Assembly: GCF_004571025.1 (NCBI RefSeq)
Contig: NZ_SPQT01000003.1
Location: forward strand, 1-64,000
Direction of reading: 5' to 3'
DNA from: Bradyrhizobium niftali
Lineage (GTDB): Bacteria; Pseudomonadota; Alphaproteobacteria; Rhizobiales; Xanthobacteraceae
DNA length: 64,000 bases
Shown one piece after another: positions 1 to 9,611 of the stretch (positions are counted from its first letter, which is position 1; every line of letters starts with the position of its first letter). Made by a program: the position numbers and the translations under genes. Under the pieces are notes generated by a model. The model saw only the letters and a program-made list of their open reading frames with translations. It searched no databases and was not told the origin of the DNA.

Positions 1-14
1 ATCCGGGCTACGGG
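1..14. repeat. Right end of a dispersed palindromic repeat (truncated by window edge)
   Basis: The first bases, ATCCGGGCTACGGG, match the right end of the complete repeat at 52754..52829. This is probably the last part of another copy lying downstream of mmsB. Confidence 0.5.
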
Positions 15-24
15 CAAAGCCTCG

Positions 25-912
25 CTATTTTCCAGCGAGGCTGCGAACGTGCTTGATAATTCCGGAAAAATCCACCCCGCCCTGGCCCGCTCTATCGAAG
101 GCCTGATAAATCTCCTGCGCATGCTGGCCGAGCGGCGTGGCCGCGCCCGCGGCCTTGGCCGCGTCCTGCGCCAAGGTCAGGTCCTTCACCATCAGCGCCG
201 AGGCAAAGCCGGGCTTGTAATCGTTGTTCGCCGGCGAGGTCGGCACCGGACCCGGCACCGGGCAATAGGTCGTCAGCGACCAGCACTGGCCCGACGAGGT
301 CGAGGCAACGTCGAACAGCGCCTGATGCGAGAGCCCGAGCTTCTCCGCCAACGCAAACGCCTCGCTCACCGCGATCATGGAAATGCCGAGGATCATGTTA
401 TTGCAGATCTTGGCCGCCTGGCCGGCGCCGGCGCCGCCGCAATGCACGATCTTCTTGCCCATGTTTTCCAGCACGGGCTTCGCCGCCGCAAACGCCTTGT
501 CGTCGCAGCCGCACATGAAGGTGAGCGTCGCGCCCTTGGCGCCGCCGGTCCCGCCGGAGACCGGCGCGTCCACCGACAGCACGCCGTTCTTGGCGGCCAG
601 CGCGTGGGCCTGCCGCGCGCTCTCGACGTCGATGGTGGAGCTGTCGATGATCAGCGCGCCCTTGGTCATGACGGGGACGACCTCGTTCCAGACGCCAAGC
701 ACGTGCTTGCCGGCCGGCAGCATGGTGACGACGACATCGGCGCCCTTCACCGCGCCCGGCGCGCTGTCGGCGATGCCGGCGCCATCAGCCTTGGCTTGCG
801 CGCGCGAGGCCTCGACGAGGTCGAACGCGACGACCTTGTGGCCGGCCTTGACCAGATTGGCGGCCATCGGGCCGCCCATGTTGCCGAGACCGATGAATGC
901 GATCGTGGCCAT
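25..912 (-). CDS. mmsB: 3-hydroxyisobutyrate dehydrogenase
   Basis: Cytosolic NAD-dependent oxidation of 3-hydroxyisobutyrate to methylmalonate semialdehyde in valine degradation. The 295-residue length is normal for the family. The N-terminal Rossmann motif GLGNMGGPM is at residues 8-16, the substrate-binding DAPVSGG at 115-121, and the catalytic Lys in GQAAKICNN at about K168. The ATG is preceded by a strong GGAGG. It is the last gene of the operon mmsA, isobutyryl-CoA dehydrogenase, hydrolase, mmsB, so its product is the substrate of MmsA encoded by the first gene. The family also contains tartronate semialdehyde reductases, but the neighbours settle the role. Confidence 0.95.
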   Translation of the reverse strand: MATIAFIGLGNMGGPMAANLVKAGHKVVAFDLVEASRAQAKADGAGIADSAPGAVKGADVVVTMLPAGKHVLGVWNEVVPVMTKGALIIDSSTIDVESARQAHALAAKNGVLSVDAPVSGGTGGAKGATLTFMCGCDDKAFAAAKPVLENMGKKIVHCGGAGAGQAAKICNNMILGISMIAVSEAFALAEKLGLSHQALFDVASTSSGQCWSLTTYCPVPGPVPTSPANNDYKPGFASALMVKDLTLAQDAAKAAGAATPLGQHAQEIYQAFDRAGQGGVDFSGIIKHVRSLAGK

Positions 913-942
913 CTTCGTTTCCTCCGCTGAACGTTTCGCTGA

Positions 943-2010
943 TTAGTTGAACTTCAATTCGTCGGCGCCAATCTCGGCGAGATACGGCGCGAGCATCTCC
1001 GGCGTCACGTCCTCGATCCGCGGCGGCGACCAGGTGGGGTTGCGGTCCTTGTCGATCACGGCGGCGCGCACGCCCTCGCGGAAATCATCGCTGCGGAACA
1101 CTTCAAGCGCGGCGCGATATTCGCGCACCAGACATTCTTCCAGGCTCGACGCGGCGCGGGCCAGGCGCAACAGCTTCAGCGTCACCACCATGCCGCGCGG
1201 CGATTTCTCGCCGAGCGTCTTCAGCGTGGCCAGAGCGAATTCGGAACCGTCACGCTTGAGGGCGGCGACGATGTCCTCCATGCGATCGAAACCAAACAGC
1301 GCATCAATCATCGGCTCCTTCGCCGCCACCGGTCCTGCGGTCTCGCCGGTCGCAAAGCCGTTGATGAGCTTGCCGACCTCGGCCGCGGTCGCACCGGAGC
1401 GCAGCTTCGTCAGGGCCTCGCGCAGCTGCGGGAGTTTCACTGCCGGCACCACCCAATCGGCGAACTTCGCGTGGATCGCATCCGGCCCATTCATGGTCTG
1501 GCCGGTCAGACCGAAATAGGTGCCGATCTCGCCCGGCGAGCGCGACAACAAATAAGTGCCGCCGACATCCGGGAAGAAACCAAGCCCGACCTCGGGCATT
1601 GCGAGCTTGGTGCGGTCAGTGACGACGCGATGACTCGCATGCGCGGAGAGACCGACGCCGCCGCCCATCACGATGCCGTCCATGAAGGCGACATAGGGCT
1701 TTGGGAACTTCTTGATCCGGGCGTTGAGGATATATTCCTCGCGCCACAGGATCTTGCCGAGATCGCCATGGACCTTCGAGCTTTCCCAGAGCGTGCGGAT
1801 GTCGCCGCCGGCACAGAGGCCGCGCTCGCCGGCGCCCTCCAACAGGATCACAGCGACGGCCGGATCGGCCTCGAAACGGTCGAGCGCGGTCTCGATCTCG
1901 CGAAACATCTCCAGGGTGACGGCATTGATGGCCTTGGGACGGTTGAGCCTGATCACGCCGACCGCACCCTCGACGCGGGCGACCAGATCGCCCTCTTCCG
2001 CTGCATTCAT
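943..2010 (-). CDS. 3-hydroxyisobutyryl-CoA hydrolase (enoyl-CoA hydratase/isomerase family)
   Basis: Releases 3-hydroxyisobutyrate from its CoA ester in valine degradation. The 355 residues carry the crotonase oxyanion-hole segment GLCAGGDI (64-71) and the active-site block PEVGLGFFPDVGG with Glu140 and Asp148. They also have the extra C-terminal third ending in DRNPTWSPP that separates hydrolases of this type from about 260-residue enoyl-CoA hydratases. The start overlaps the stop of the upstream acyl-CoA dehydrogenase by four bases (ATGA), so translation is coupled. 30 bases separate it from mmsB downstream. Context and length make the hydrolase assignment firm, although similar proteins are often labelled only enoyl-CoA hydratase. 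Confidence 0.9.
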   Translation of the reverse strand: MNAAEEGDLVARVEGAVGVIRLNRPKAINAVTLEMFREIETALDRFEADPAVAVILLEGAGERGLCAGGDIRTLWESSKVHGDLGKILWREEYILNARIKKFPKPYVAFMDGIVMGGGVGLSAHASHRVVTDRTKLAMPEVGLGFFPDVGGTYLLSRSPGEIGTYFGLTGQTMNGPDAIHAKFADWVVPAVKLPQLREALTKLRSGATAAEVGKLINGFATGETAGPVAAKEPMIDALFGFDRMEDIVAALKRDGSEFALATLKTLGEKSPRGMVVTLKLLRLARAASSLEECLVREYRAALEVFRSDDFREGVRAAVIDKDRNPTWSPPRIEDVTPEMLAPYLAEIGADELKFN

Positions 2011-3152
2011 CGCGCGCCCTCGATCAGTTTGCGCGCCACGATGAGCCGCATGATTTCATTGGTGCCTTCGAGAATCTGGTGCACGCGCAGATCGCGCACG
2101 ATCTTCTCGATGCCGTATTCGCTGAGGTAGCCGTAGCCGCCATGGAGCTGAAGTGCCTGGTTGGCGACCTCGAAGCCGACATCGGTGCCGAAGCGCTTGG
2201 CCATCGCGCAGAGCATGGTGGCGTCAGGGTTCTTGCGGTCGAGCGCCGCTGCGGCCCGCCACAGGAAAGTGCGCGCGGCCTCGAGCTCGATCGCCATGTC
2301 GGCAAGGCGGAATTGCAGCGCCTGGAATTCGTCGAGGCGTTTTCCAAACGCCTTGCGCTCCTTCATGTAGGCGCGCGCCTTGTCGAGCGCCGTTTGGGCA
2401 CCACCAAGAGAACATGCCGTGATGTTGAGACGGCCGCCATCGAGGCCGGCCATCGCGATCTTGAAGCCGACGCCCTCCTCGCTCAGCCGGTTGGTAACAG
2501 GCACGCGGGCGTTCTCGAACATGACGGCACGGGTCGGCTGCGCGTTCCAGCCCATCTTGCGCTCGTTGGCGCCGAACGAGACGCCGGGTGTGTCGCCGTC
2601 GATGACGAGGGTCGAGATGCCGCCGGGGCCTTCGCCGCCGGTCCGCACCATCGCGACCAAAAGGTCGGTGCCGCCGGCCCCCGAGATGAACTGCTTCTGG
2701 CCGTTGAGGACGTAATGATCGCCGTCGCGCACCGCGCGGGTGCGCAGCGCCGCGGCATCCGAGCCGGCGCCGGGCTCGGTCAGGCAGTAGCTGGCGATCA
2801 GCTCCATGGTGCAGAGCTTCGGCAGCCATTTGTGGCGCTGGGTGTCGCTGCCGTAGGCATCGATCATCCAGGACGCCATGTTGTGGATGGAGATGAAGGC
2901 CGACGTCGTCGGGCAGCCCGTCGCCAGCGCCTCGAAGATCAGCGCCGCGTCGAACCTGGTCATGGCGGAGCCGCCGACATCCTCGCGGATATAGATGCCG
3001 CCCATGCCGAGCGTCGCCGCCTCGCGCATCACGTCGACGGGGAAATGCTTCTCCTCGTCCCAGCGCAACGCGTGCGGCGCGATCTTTTCCGCCGCAAACG
3101 CCAACGCCATGTCGCGAACCGCGACCTGATCCTCGTTCAGAGCGAACTGCAT
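2007..3152 (-). CDS. Acyl-CoA dehydrogenase, probable isobutyryl-CoA dehydrogenase
   Basis: FAD enzyme expected to convert isobutyryl-CoA to methacrylyl-CoA. The 381 residues are typical of acyl-CoA dehydrogenases. The FAD-binding block YCLTEPGAGSDAA lies in the middle domain. The catalytic base is the Glu of EGTNEIMR near the C terminus (about E362), the usual position for short/branched-chain enzymes. The gene follows mmsA by 22 bases and overlaps the hydrolase gene by four. No separate enoyl-CoA hydratase gene for methacrylyl-CoA is present in the operon, so that step is presumably supplied elsewhere. The isobutyryl specificity is inferred from the operon. Confidence 0.9.
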   Translation of the reverse strand: MQFALNEDQVAVRDMALAFAAEKIAPHALRWDEEKHFPVDVMREAATLGMGGIYIREDVGGSAMTRFDAALIFEALATGCPTTSAFISIHNMASWMIDAYGSDTQRHKWLPKLCTMELIASYCLTEPGAGSDAAALRTRAVRDGDHYVLNGQKQFISGAGGTDLLVAMVRTGGEGPGGISTLVIDGDTPGVSFGANERKMGWNAQPTRAVMFENARVPVTNRLSEEGVGFKIAMAGLDGGRLNITACSLGGAQTALDKARAYMKERKAFGKRLDEFQALQFRLADMAIELEAARTFLWRAAAALDRKNPDATMLCAMAKRFGTDVGFEVANQALQLHGGYGYLSEYGIEKIVRDLRVHQILEGTNEIMRLIVARKLIEGAR

Positions 3153-3174
3153 GGGTGCCTCGCTCTTGAGAGGA

Positions 3175-4671
<1,497 letters not shown>

Positions 4672-4711
4672 GGAATAATCTCCTTGGAAGTCGAGCCTGA
4701 TCGCTTTGACA

Positions 4712-4740
4712 AATCCTATTGACCTGCATTTTATAGGATT
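4712..4740. promoter_or_regulatory. Inverted repeat between mmsA and lysR, candidate LysR-type operator
   Basis: Perfect 8-bp arms AATCCTAT (4712-4719) and ATAGGATT (4733-4740) separated by 13 bases lie in the 103-base divergent gap. Arms of this kind around an AT-rich centre are typical of LysR-family recognition sites. Binding by the adjacent LysR is inferred from position only. Confidence 0.5.
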
Positions 4741-4774
4741 CAAGTCTGTTATATTGCACCATAGATGTGCGAAA

Positions 4775-5698
4775 ATGCTGGATCAAGGTAGCATCGACTG
4801 GGACGACTTTCGTTTCGTGCTGGCCATCGTGCGGGGCGGCTCGGTTTCGGCTGCGGCAAAACAGCTCGGCGTCGACCATGCCACCGTGATCCGCCGCGTC
4901 GACCGGCTGGAAAAGCACCTCTCGGCAAAGCTGTTTGACCGGCGCAAGACCGGCTATCTCCTCACCGAGGCCGGCCAGCGCGTCGCCGACAGCGCCGAAG
5001 CGATGGAATCGACCATCGTCGCCAACCAGGAACAGGTCGGCGGCTCCGTGGCGCGGCTGACCGGAACGGTGCGGATTGGTGCGCCCGATGGCTTCGGCAC
5101 CGCCTTCCTGGCGCCGCGGCTGGCGCCCTTCGCGGACCGGTATCCCGATCTCGACCTGCAACTTGTGGCAACCGCGCGGCTGTTCAGTCTCTCCAAGCGC
5201 GAGGCCGACATCGCCATCAGCCTGACCATGCCGAAGGAAGGCCGCATCGTCGGACGCAAGCTGCTCGACTACCGCCTCGGGCTCTATGCCTCCCCCGCCT
5301 ATCTCGACCGCTTCCCGACGATCGTCTCGCGCGAGGTGCTGCCGCAGCACCGCTTCGTCGGCTACATCGAGGAGCTCCTGTTCACGCCGGAACTCGATTA
5401 TCTACCACAGGTGTCGCCGCGGATTTCCGCCCGCTTCCGCAGCGCCAATTTGATCGCACAGCTCAACGCCACGCTCTCGGGCTTCGGCATCGCAGTGCTG
5501 CCGCATTTCATGGCGAGCGACTATCCGCAGCTTGTCGCGGTGTTGCCCGAGGAGATCTCGATCACCCGGACGTTCTGGATGCTGATGCACGCCGACAGCA
5601 AGGATCTCGCCCGGATCAGGGCGGTGGCGGACTACATCGGCGAGATCGTGGAGCGCGAGCGGGGGCTATTTGCGGGGCGGCAAACACCGCTCCCGTAG
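4775..5698 (+). CDS. LysR-family transcriptional regulator
   Basis: 307-residue LysR-type regulator with the winged helix-turn-helix at about residues 8-67 (AAAKQLGVDHATVIRRVDRLE) and a C-terminal effector-binding domain. It is transcribed away from mmsA with a 103-base gap containing a perfect inverted repeat, so it is the likely regulator of the valine operon. The effector is unknown. The ATG at 4775 is preferred because the helix-turn-helix then starts where it usually does; an in-frame ATG at 4706 would overlap the palindrome. The stop codon TAG is formed by the first bases of the repeat at 5694..5810. Confidence 0.88.
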   Translation: MLDQGSIDWDDFRFVLAIVRGGSVSAAAKQLGVDHATVIRRVDRLEKHLSAKLFDRRKTGYLLTEAGQRVADSAEAMESTIVANQEQVGGSVARLTGTVRIGAPDGFGTAFLAPRLAPFADRYPDLDLQLVATARLFSLSKREADIAISLTMPKEGRIVGRKLLDYRLGLYASPAYLDRFPTIVSREVLPQHRFVGYIEELLFTPELDYLPQVSPRISARFRSANLIAQLNATLSGFGIAVLPHFMASDYPQLVAVLPEEISITRTFWMLMHADSKDLARIRAVADYIGEIVERERGLFAGRQTPLP

Positions 5699-5810
5699 GG
5701 TGGGTTAGCCGAAGGCGTAACCCACCACTTCTGTCTCGGCAGATAAACACAGTGGTGGGTTACGCCCAGCGACCGCGCTTCGCGCAGCCGCAAGGCTAAC
5801 CCACCCTACG
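5694..5810. repeat. Dispersed double-palindrome intergenic repeat
   Basis: Outer 17-bp arms CGTAGGGTGGGTTAGCC (5694-5710) and their exact complement (5794-5810) enclose inner 16-bp arms (5714-5729 and 5751-5766) built on GGCGTAACCCACCACT. A shorter relative sits at 41110..41151. It lies between convergent lysR and tetR genes and could fold as a bidirectional terminator. Confidence 0.8.
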
Positions 5811-5827
5811 CATTCAACGGCATCTCG

Positions 5828-6445
5828 CTAATTCTGCTTCGGCTTCTTCGCCGCCACCTTCGGCTCACGCTTCGCGCCGTCCAGCGCGCTATCCCTGCCC
5901 GCCTTCAGCACCTCGTCCGACAGCTCGCTGGAGCCGGCGATGCGCGCCAGCAGCATGGTGCCGGCCATCGTCGCCAGCGTCGCGATCGCCTGCTTGCGCG
6001 CGGCCTTGCGCGGCAGGTTCGGGATGTAGTCGGTCATCATCTCGATCATCTCGTCGAGCTTGCCGGCGAAGGCTTTTCGCGTCTTCGGGCTCTCGCGGGC
6101 GATCTCTGCGCCCAGCGCAGGAATCGAGCAGCCATGGCCGGGATTGTCGCGATGCAGCGTCGAAAGATAAGTCTCGACGATCTGGGTGAGCTGCTTTTCG
6201 GGCGCGACCTGATCGGACTGCTTGCGCCAGTGCTCCATCGAGCGGTCCATGGCGTAGGCAAAGGCCTCGATCACCAGCGCCTCACGCGAGTCGAAATGCG
6301 CATAGAAGCCGCCATGGGTCAGGCCGGCCTCCTTCATGAGGTCGGCGACGCCGATACCGTGGGCGCCCTTCTCCCGCAGCCGCACCGAGGCCTTCTTCAC
6401 GATGCGGTCGTGGGTTTCCTGCTTGTGTTCCCGGGAATAGCGCAT
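5828..6445 (-). CDS. TetR/AcrR-family transcriptional regulator
   Basis: 205-residue TetR repressor. The N-terminal helix-turn-helix has the canonical GVADLMKEAGLTHGGFYAHF (about residues 33-52), followed by a helical ligand domain with Cys in NPGHGCSIPALG, and a Lys-rich tail (KVAAKKPKQN). Upstream on the same strand is a thioesterase gene (63-base gap). An enoyl-CoA hydratase and a thiolase lie beyond it on the other strand, which suggests control of acyl-CoA metabolism, but no operator could be proved. TetR proteins with this HTH are also linked to efflux and redox genes. Confidence 0.88.
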   Translation of the reverse strand: MRYSREHKQETHDRIVKKASVRLREKGAHGIGVADLMKEAGLTHGGFYAHFDSREALVIEAFAYAMDRSMEHWRKQSDQVAPEKQLTQIVETYLSTLHRDNPGHGCSIPALGAEIARESPKTRKAFAGKLDEMIEMMTDYIPNLPRKAARKQAIATLATMAGTMLLARIAGSSELSDEVLKAGRDSALDGAKREPKVAAKKPKQN

Positions 6446-6509
6446 GCCAGTCTCATTGAATGTCGGAGATCATCTCATAACACAGAAATGGACCAGACGG
6501 TGGATTAAT

Positions 6510-7043
6510 TCACGTTAAGGTATTACCGATCATGGAAAAGGTTGCAGTTGCATGGACTGCGAGCGCGCCCTTGCCGTCGCGGACGAAACCCTCGGTGTAA
6601 CTGGTCTGCCGTCCCAGCTTGACGACCTTGCCTTCGGCCGAGATCAGCCCGGACCGGACCGACAGCGGGCGCAGGAACGTCATTTTCAGATCGAGGGTCA
6701 CGGACGACTGCCCGGCCTCCAGCCGGGTCGAAATGGCGCATCCCATGGCGGTGTCGATCAGCGCCGCGGCCGTCGCGCCATGCAGGAGGCCGATGGTATT
6801 CTCGAGATCCTCGCGCGGCTCCAATTCCATCACGATCCGGCCCGGCTCGACCACCGCCATGGTGAAGCCGATCAGCTTTGCGAAGGGCGGCGGCGGCAAG
6901 CGGCCGTCGCGAATGCCCTGCATGGCGTCCATGCCCGACAAGCCCATCGCCGCTTTCGCGACCGGCGCAGGGACCTGCCAGTCCACCACACGCTCGCGCC
7001 GTTGCGCGGGCGAAAACAGGTCGAGTTGATCGTTACAGGTCAT
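6510..7043 (-). CDS. PaaI-family hotdog-fold acyl-CoA thioesterase
   Basis: 177-residue hotdog thioesterase expected to hydrolyse aryl- or acyl-CoA. The signature segment NTIGLLHGATAAALIDTAMG carries the HG and Asp pattern of the PaaI/YbgC superfamily active site, with the central beta region KMTFLRPLSVRSGLI following. The roughly 40-residue N-terminal extension (CNDQLDLFSPAQRRERVVDW) is outside the fold. The start is ATG with AGAGG upstream. It is transcribed toward tetR and divergently from an enoyl-CoA hydratase gene. Confidence 0.85.
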   Translation of the reverse strand: MTCNDQLDLFSPAQRRERVVDWQVPAPVAKAAMGLSGMDAMQGIRDGRLPPPPFAKLIGFTMAVVEPGRIVMELEPREDLENTIGLLHGATAAALIDTAMGCAISTRLEAGQSSVTLDLKMTFLRPLSVRSGLISAEGKVVKLGRQTSYTEGFVRDGKGALAVHATATFSMIGNTLT

Positions 7044-7196
7044 GGCGGCCTCTTTGTATTACATTCATCATACTATGTCACGAACTTCGCGCTGGCAACT
7101 CCGTCTCCCGGCCCGCTTGACAAGCCGCCCCTTTCGGCCCGGAAGTGATCCCGACCGGTGCGCCCGCGCACGTCCAACAAACGTCGAGATCCCACG

Positions 7197-7967
7197 ATGG
7201 AAATGCTCAACAACCACTGCGGCGTGACGCGCGATGCGCGCGGCGTCGTTCACGTCGCGATCTGCAACGCCGGCTCGCTGAATATCTTGGGCTCGCCCGT
7301 GACAGACGCAGTGCGCGAAGGCCTGCAACAGCTCGCCACCGATCGCAGCATCCGCGTCGTGGTGCTGCGCGGCCAGAGCGAGAAGAGCATGATCGGCGGC
7401 GCCGACATCAAGGAGATGGCCAGGCTCGACCAGACATCGGCCGAAGCCTTCATCAGCCGCCTGCGCGATCTCTGCGAGGCCGTGCGTCAGTTCCCTGCCC
7501 CCGTGATCGCGCGCATGCCCGGCTGGTGCCTCGGCGGCGGGCTGGAGGTAGCCGCCGCGTGCGACTTCCGGATCGCCGCGCATGATGCGCATTTCGGCAT
7601 GCCGGAGGTACGCGTCGGCATCCCCTCGGTGATCCACGCCGCGCTGCTGCCACGCCTGATCGGCTGGGCCCGCGCGCGCTGGCTGGTGATGACGGCGGAG
7701 AACATCGACGCGCCGACGGCGCTCGCCTGGGGCCTGGTCGACAAGGTCGCACCCGAGAGCGGGTTGGATGCAGCCGTCGAGCACACGGTGAAGGCACTGC
7801 TCGAATGCGGCCCCGAGGCGTTGCGGTCGCAGAAGGCGCTGCTGCGGCAATGGGAGGAACTGCCGCTGACGGAGTCGGTGAATCTGAGCGTGAAGGTGTT
7901 CGGCGAGTCGTTCCTGACGGACGAGCCGACGCGCCTGATGCAGGCGTTCGTGGATCGGAAGCGGTAG
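7197..7967 (+). CDS. Enoyl-CoA hydratase/isomerase family protein
   Basis: 256-residue crotonase. The oxyanion segments are MIGGADIKEM (about residue 62) and PGWCLGGGLEVAAACDFRIA, followed by FGMPEVRVGIPS with the usual Glu. The length matches simple enoyl-CoA hydratases, but the second catalytic Glu of classical hydratases is not obvious because the loop reads PSVIHAALLPRLIG, so the reaction could be another crotonase chemistry. The ATG at 7197 is used; an upstream in-frame start at 7158 lacks homologous content. It is divergent from the thioesterase gene. A dispersed repeat separates it from the thiolase gene downstream. Confidence 0.82.
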   Translation: MEMLNNHCGVTRDARGVVHVAICNAGSLNILGSPVTDAVREGLQQLATDRSIRVVVLRGQSEKSMIGGADIKEMARLDQTSAEAFISRLRDLCEAVRQFPAPVIARMPGWCLGGGLEVAAACDFRIAAHDAHFGMPEVRVGIPSVIHAALLPRLIGWARARWLVMTAENIDAPTALAWGLVDKVAPESGLDAAVEHTVKALLECGPEALRSQKALLRQWEELPLTESVNLSVKVFGESFLTDEPTRLMQAFVDRKR

Positions 7968-8005
7968 CTGCCTCTGCATCAGCAGGCCGTCGCCACACCA
8001 AAGGT

Positions 8006-8124
8006 GTCATGCCCCGCCTAGTGCGCAATTGCGCACGGGGGCGGGGCATCCAGTACGCCGCGGCTTCTCCGTATCCACGCGCCGCCTCTGGAATACTGGA
8101 TCGCCCGCCTTCGCGGGCGATGAC
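8006..8124. repeat. Dispersed intergenic repeat with three hairpins
   Basis: Occupies much of the 335-base gap 7968..8302. Outer ends GTCAT and ATGAC are complementary. Inside are a hairpin with arms ATGCCCCGCC and GGCGGGGCAT around a TGCGCAATTGCGCA palindrome, CCAGTA paired with TACTGG, and a compact TCGCCCGC-CTTC-GCGGGCGA hairpin at 8101-8120. No coding potential is evident in the gap. Confidence 0.7.
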
Positions 8125-8250
8125 AGCGCTGTGTGTGGACGCCGCTGTGCCAACAGCGGCTGCTCCTCTGCCCTCCTCCGATCGCAGGAGGAAATCTCAT
8201 GCGAACCACAAGATTTTCTCATGCCCCGCGCGGTTGCATTTTTTGCGTCG

Positions 8251-8262
8251 CATCATATGATG
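8251..8262. promoter_or_regulatory. Perfect 12-bp palindrome upstream of the thiolase gene
   Basis: CATCATATGATG lies 40 bases before the thiolase start. A related CATCATACTATG occurs at 7066-7077 in the divergent promoter of the thioesterase and hydratase genes. It could be the TetR operator linking these genes; this is a weak inference from two sites. Confidence 0.3.
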
Positions 8263-8302
8263 ACTGTAATCTTACTCAGCCGTCATCGCAGGGAGTCCCA
8301 TC

Positions 8303-9499
8303 ATGGCCGAAGCCGCCGATCCCGTCGTCATCGTCTCCGCCGCCCGCACCCCGCTCGGCCGCTTCATGGGCGAATTGTCACCGCTGGCCGCGCATAAGCT
8401 CGGATCGCATGTGATCGGCGCGGCGCTGGAGCGCGCAAACCTCGCGCCCGAAAAAGTTGACGAGGTCTTCTTGGGCTGCGTGCTGCCGGCGGGACAAGGC
8501 CAGGCACCGGCGCGCCAGGCGGCGCGCGCCGCCGGCCTGCCTGACGCGACCGGCGCCACCACGGTCAACAAGGTCTGCGGCTCCGGCATGAAGGCGACCA
8601 TGCTGGCGCACGACATCATCCGCGCCGGCTCGGCCGAGATCGTCGTCTCCGGCGGCATGGAGAGCATGAGCAACGCGCCGTATCTCCTCGCCAAGGCGCG
8701 CGGCGGCTATCGCGCCGGCCACGACCGCATCATCGACCACATGATGATGGACGGGCTTGAGGACGCCTACGAGACCGGCCGCTCCATGGGCGATTTCGGC
8801 GAAGCCACCGCCGAGGCCTATCAGTTCACCCGCAAGGACCAGGACGCCTATGCGATGGAGACGCTGAGCCGCGCCCGCAAGGCGGTCGAGGGCAGTGCGT
8901 TCAAGGCCGAGATCGCGCCGATCACGCTGACCGAGAAGGCCGGCCCGCGCGTCATCGCCAATGACGAGCATCCGCTGAAGGTCGATCCCGCCAAGATCCC
9001 AGGCCTGAAGCCGGCGTTCCGCGCCAACGGCACGATCACGCCGGCAGCTTCCTCCGCCAACGCCGACGGCGCCGCCGCCCTGGTGCTGACCAAGCGCTCG
9101 CTCGCTGATCGGGGCGGCCTTCCGGCGCTTGCCGTGATCAAGGGCCACGCCACCCACAGCCAGGAGCCGCAATGGTTCACCACGGCGCCGATCCCGGCGA
9201 TCCGCAAGCTGCTCGACAAGGTCGGCTGGACCGCCGGTGACGTCGACCTGTTCGAGATCAACGAGGCCTTCGCCGTGGTGGCGATGGCGGCGCAGCGCGA
9301 TCTCGGCATTCCCCGCGACAAGCTGAACATCAACGGCGGCGCCTGCGCGCTCGGCCATCCGATCGGCGCCACCGGCGCGCGGCTGATCGTGACGCTGCTG
9401 CATGCGCTCGAGGCGCAGAACCTCAAGCGCGGCGTCGCCGCGCTCTGCATCGGCGGCGGCGAAGCCACGGCCATCGCGGTGGAGCGGCTGACGCACTAG
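8303..9499 (+). CDS. Acetyl-CoA C-acetyltransferase (thiolase)
   Basis: 398-residue thiolase catalysing the reversible condensation or cleavage of acetoacetyl-CoA or a longer 3-ketoacyl-CoA. All catalytic elements are present: nucleophilic Cys in NKVCGSGMKA (about C93), the GGACALGHPIGATGAR block with the active His, and the second Cys in AALCIGGGEA near the C terminus. AGGGAG precedes the ATG. Neighbours (thioesterase, enoyl-CoA hydratase, TetR) suggest a fatty or amino acid derived acyl-CoA pathway; a role in polyhydroxybutyrate synthesis cannot be excluded. Confidence 0.92.
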   Translation: MAEAADPVVIVSAARTPLGRFMGELSPLAAHKLGSHVIGAALERANLAPEKVDEVFLGCVLPAGQGQAPARQAARAAGLPDATGATTVNKVCGSGMKATMLAHDIIRAGSAEIVVSGGMESMSNAPYLLAKARGGYRAGHDRIIDHMMMDGLEDAYETGRSMGDFGEATAEAYQFTRKDQDAYAMETLSRARKAVEGSAFKAEIAPITLTEKAGPRVIANDEHPLKVDPAKIPGLKPAFRANGTITPAASSANADGAAALVLTKRSLADRGGLPALAVIKGHATHSQEPQWFTTAPIPAIRKLLDKVGWTAGDVDLFEINEAFAVVAMAAQRDLGIPRDKLNINGGACALGHPIGATGARLIVTLLHALEAQNLKRGVAALCIGGGEATAIAVERLTH

Positions 9500-9519
9500 C
9501 CGCCATGTCCGAATTTGAG

Positions 9520-9543
9520 GGAAGTCTGACATTTTAGACTTCC
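9520..9543. terminator. Inverted repeat after the thiolase gene, possible terminator
   Basis: Arms GGAAGTCT (9520-9527) and AGACTTCC (9536-9543) are perfect with an 8-base loop. There is no following T-run, so it could equally be an operator for the MFS gene that starts at 9612. Confidence 0.4.
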
Positions 9544-9611
9544 AGCAAATATGCCAGACTACGACGATGATGCGAGTCCCGCGAGGGACCGCCAACCCTG
9601 ATTGAGGCCCA

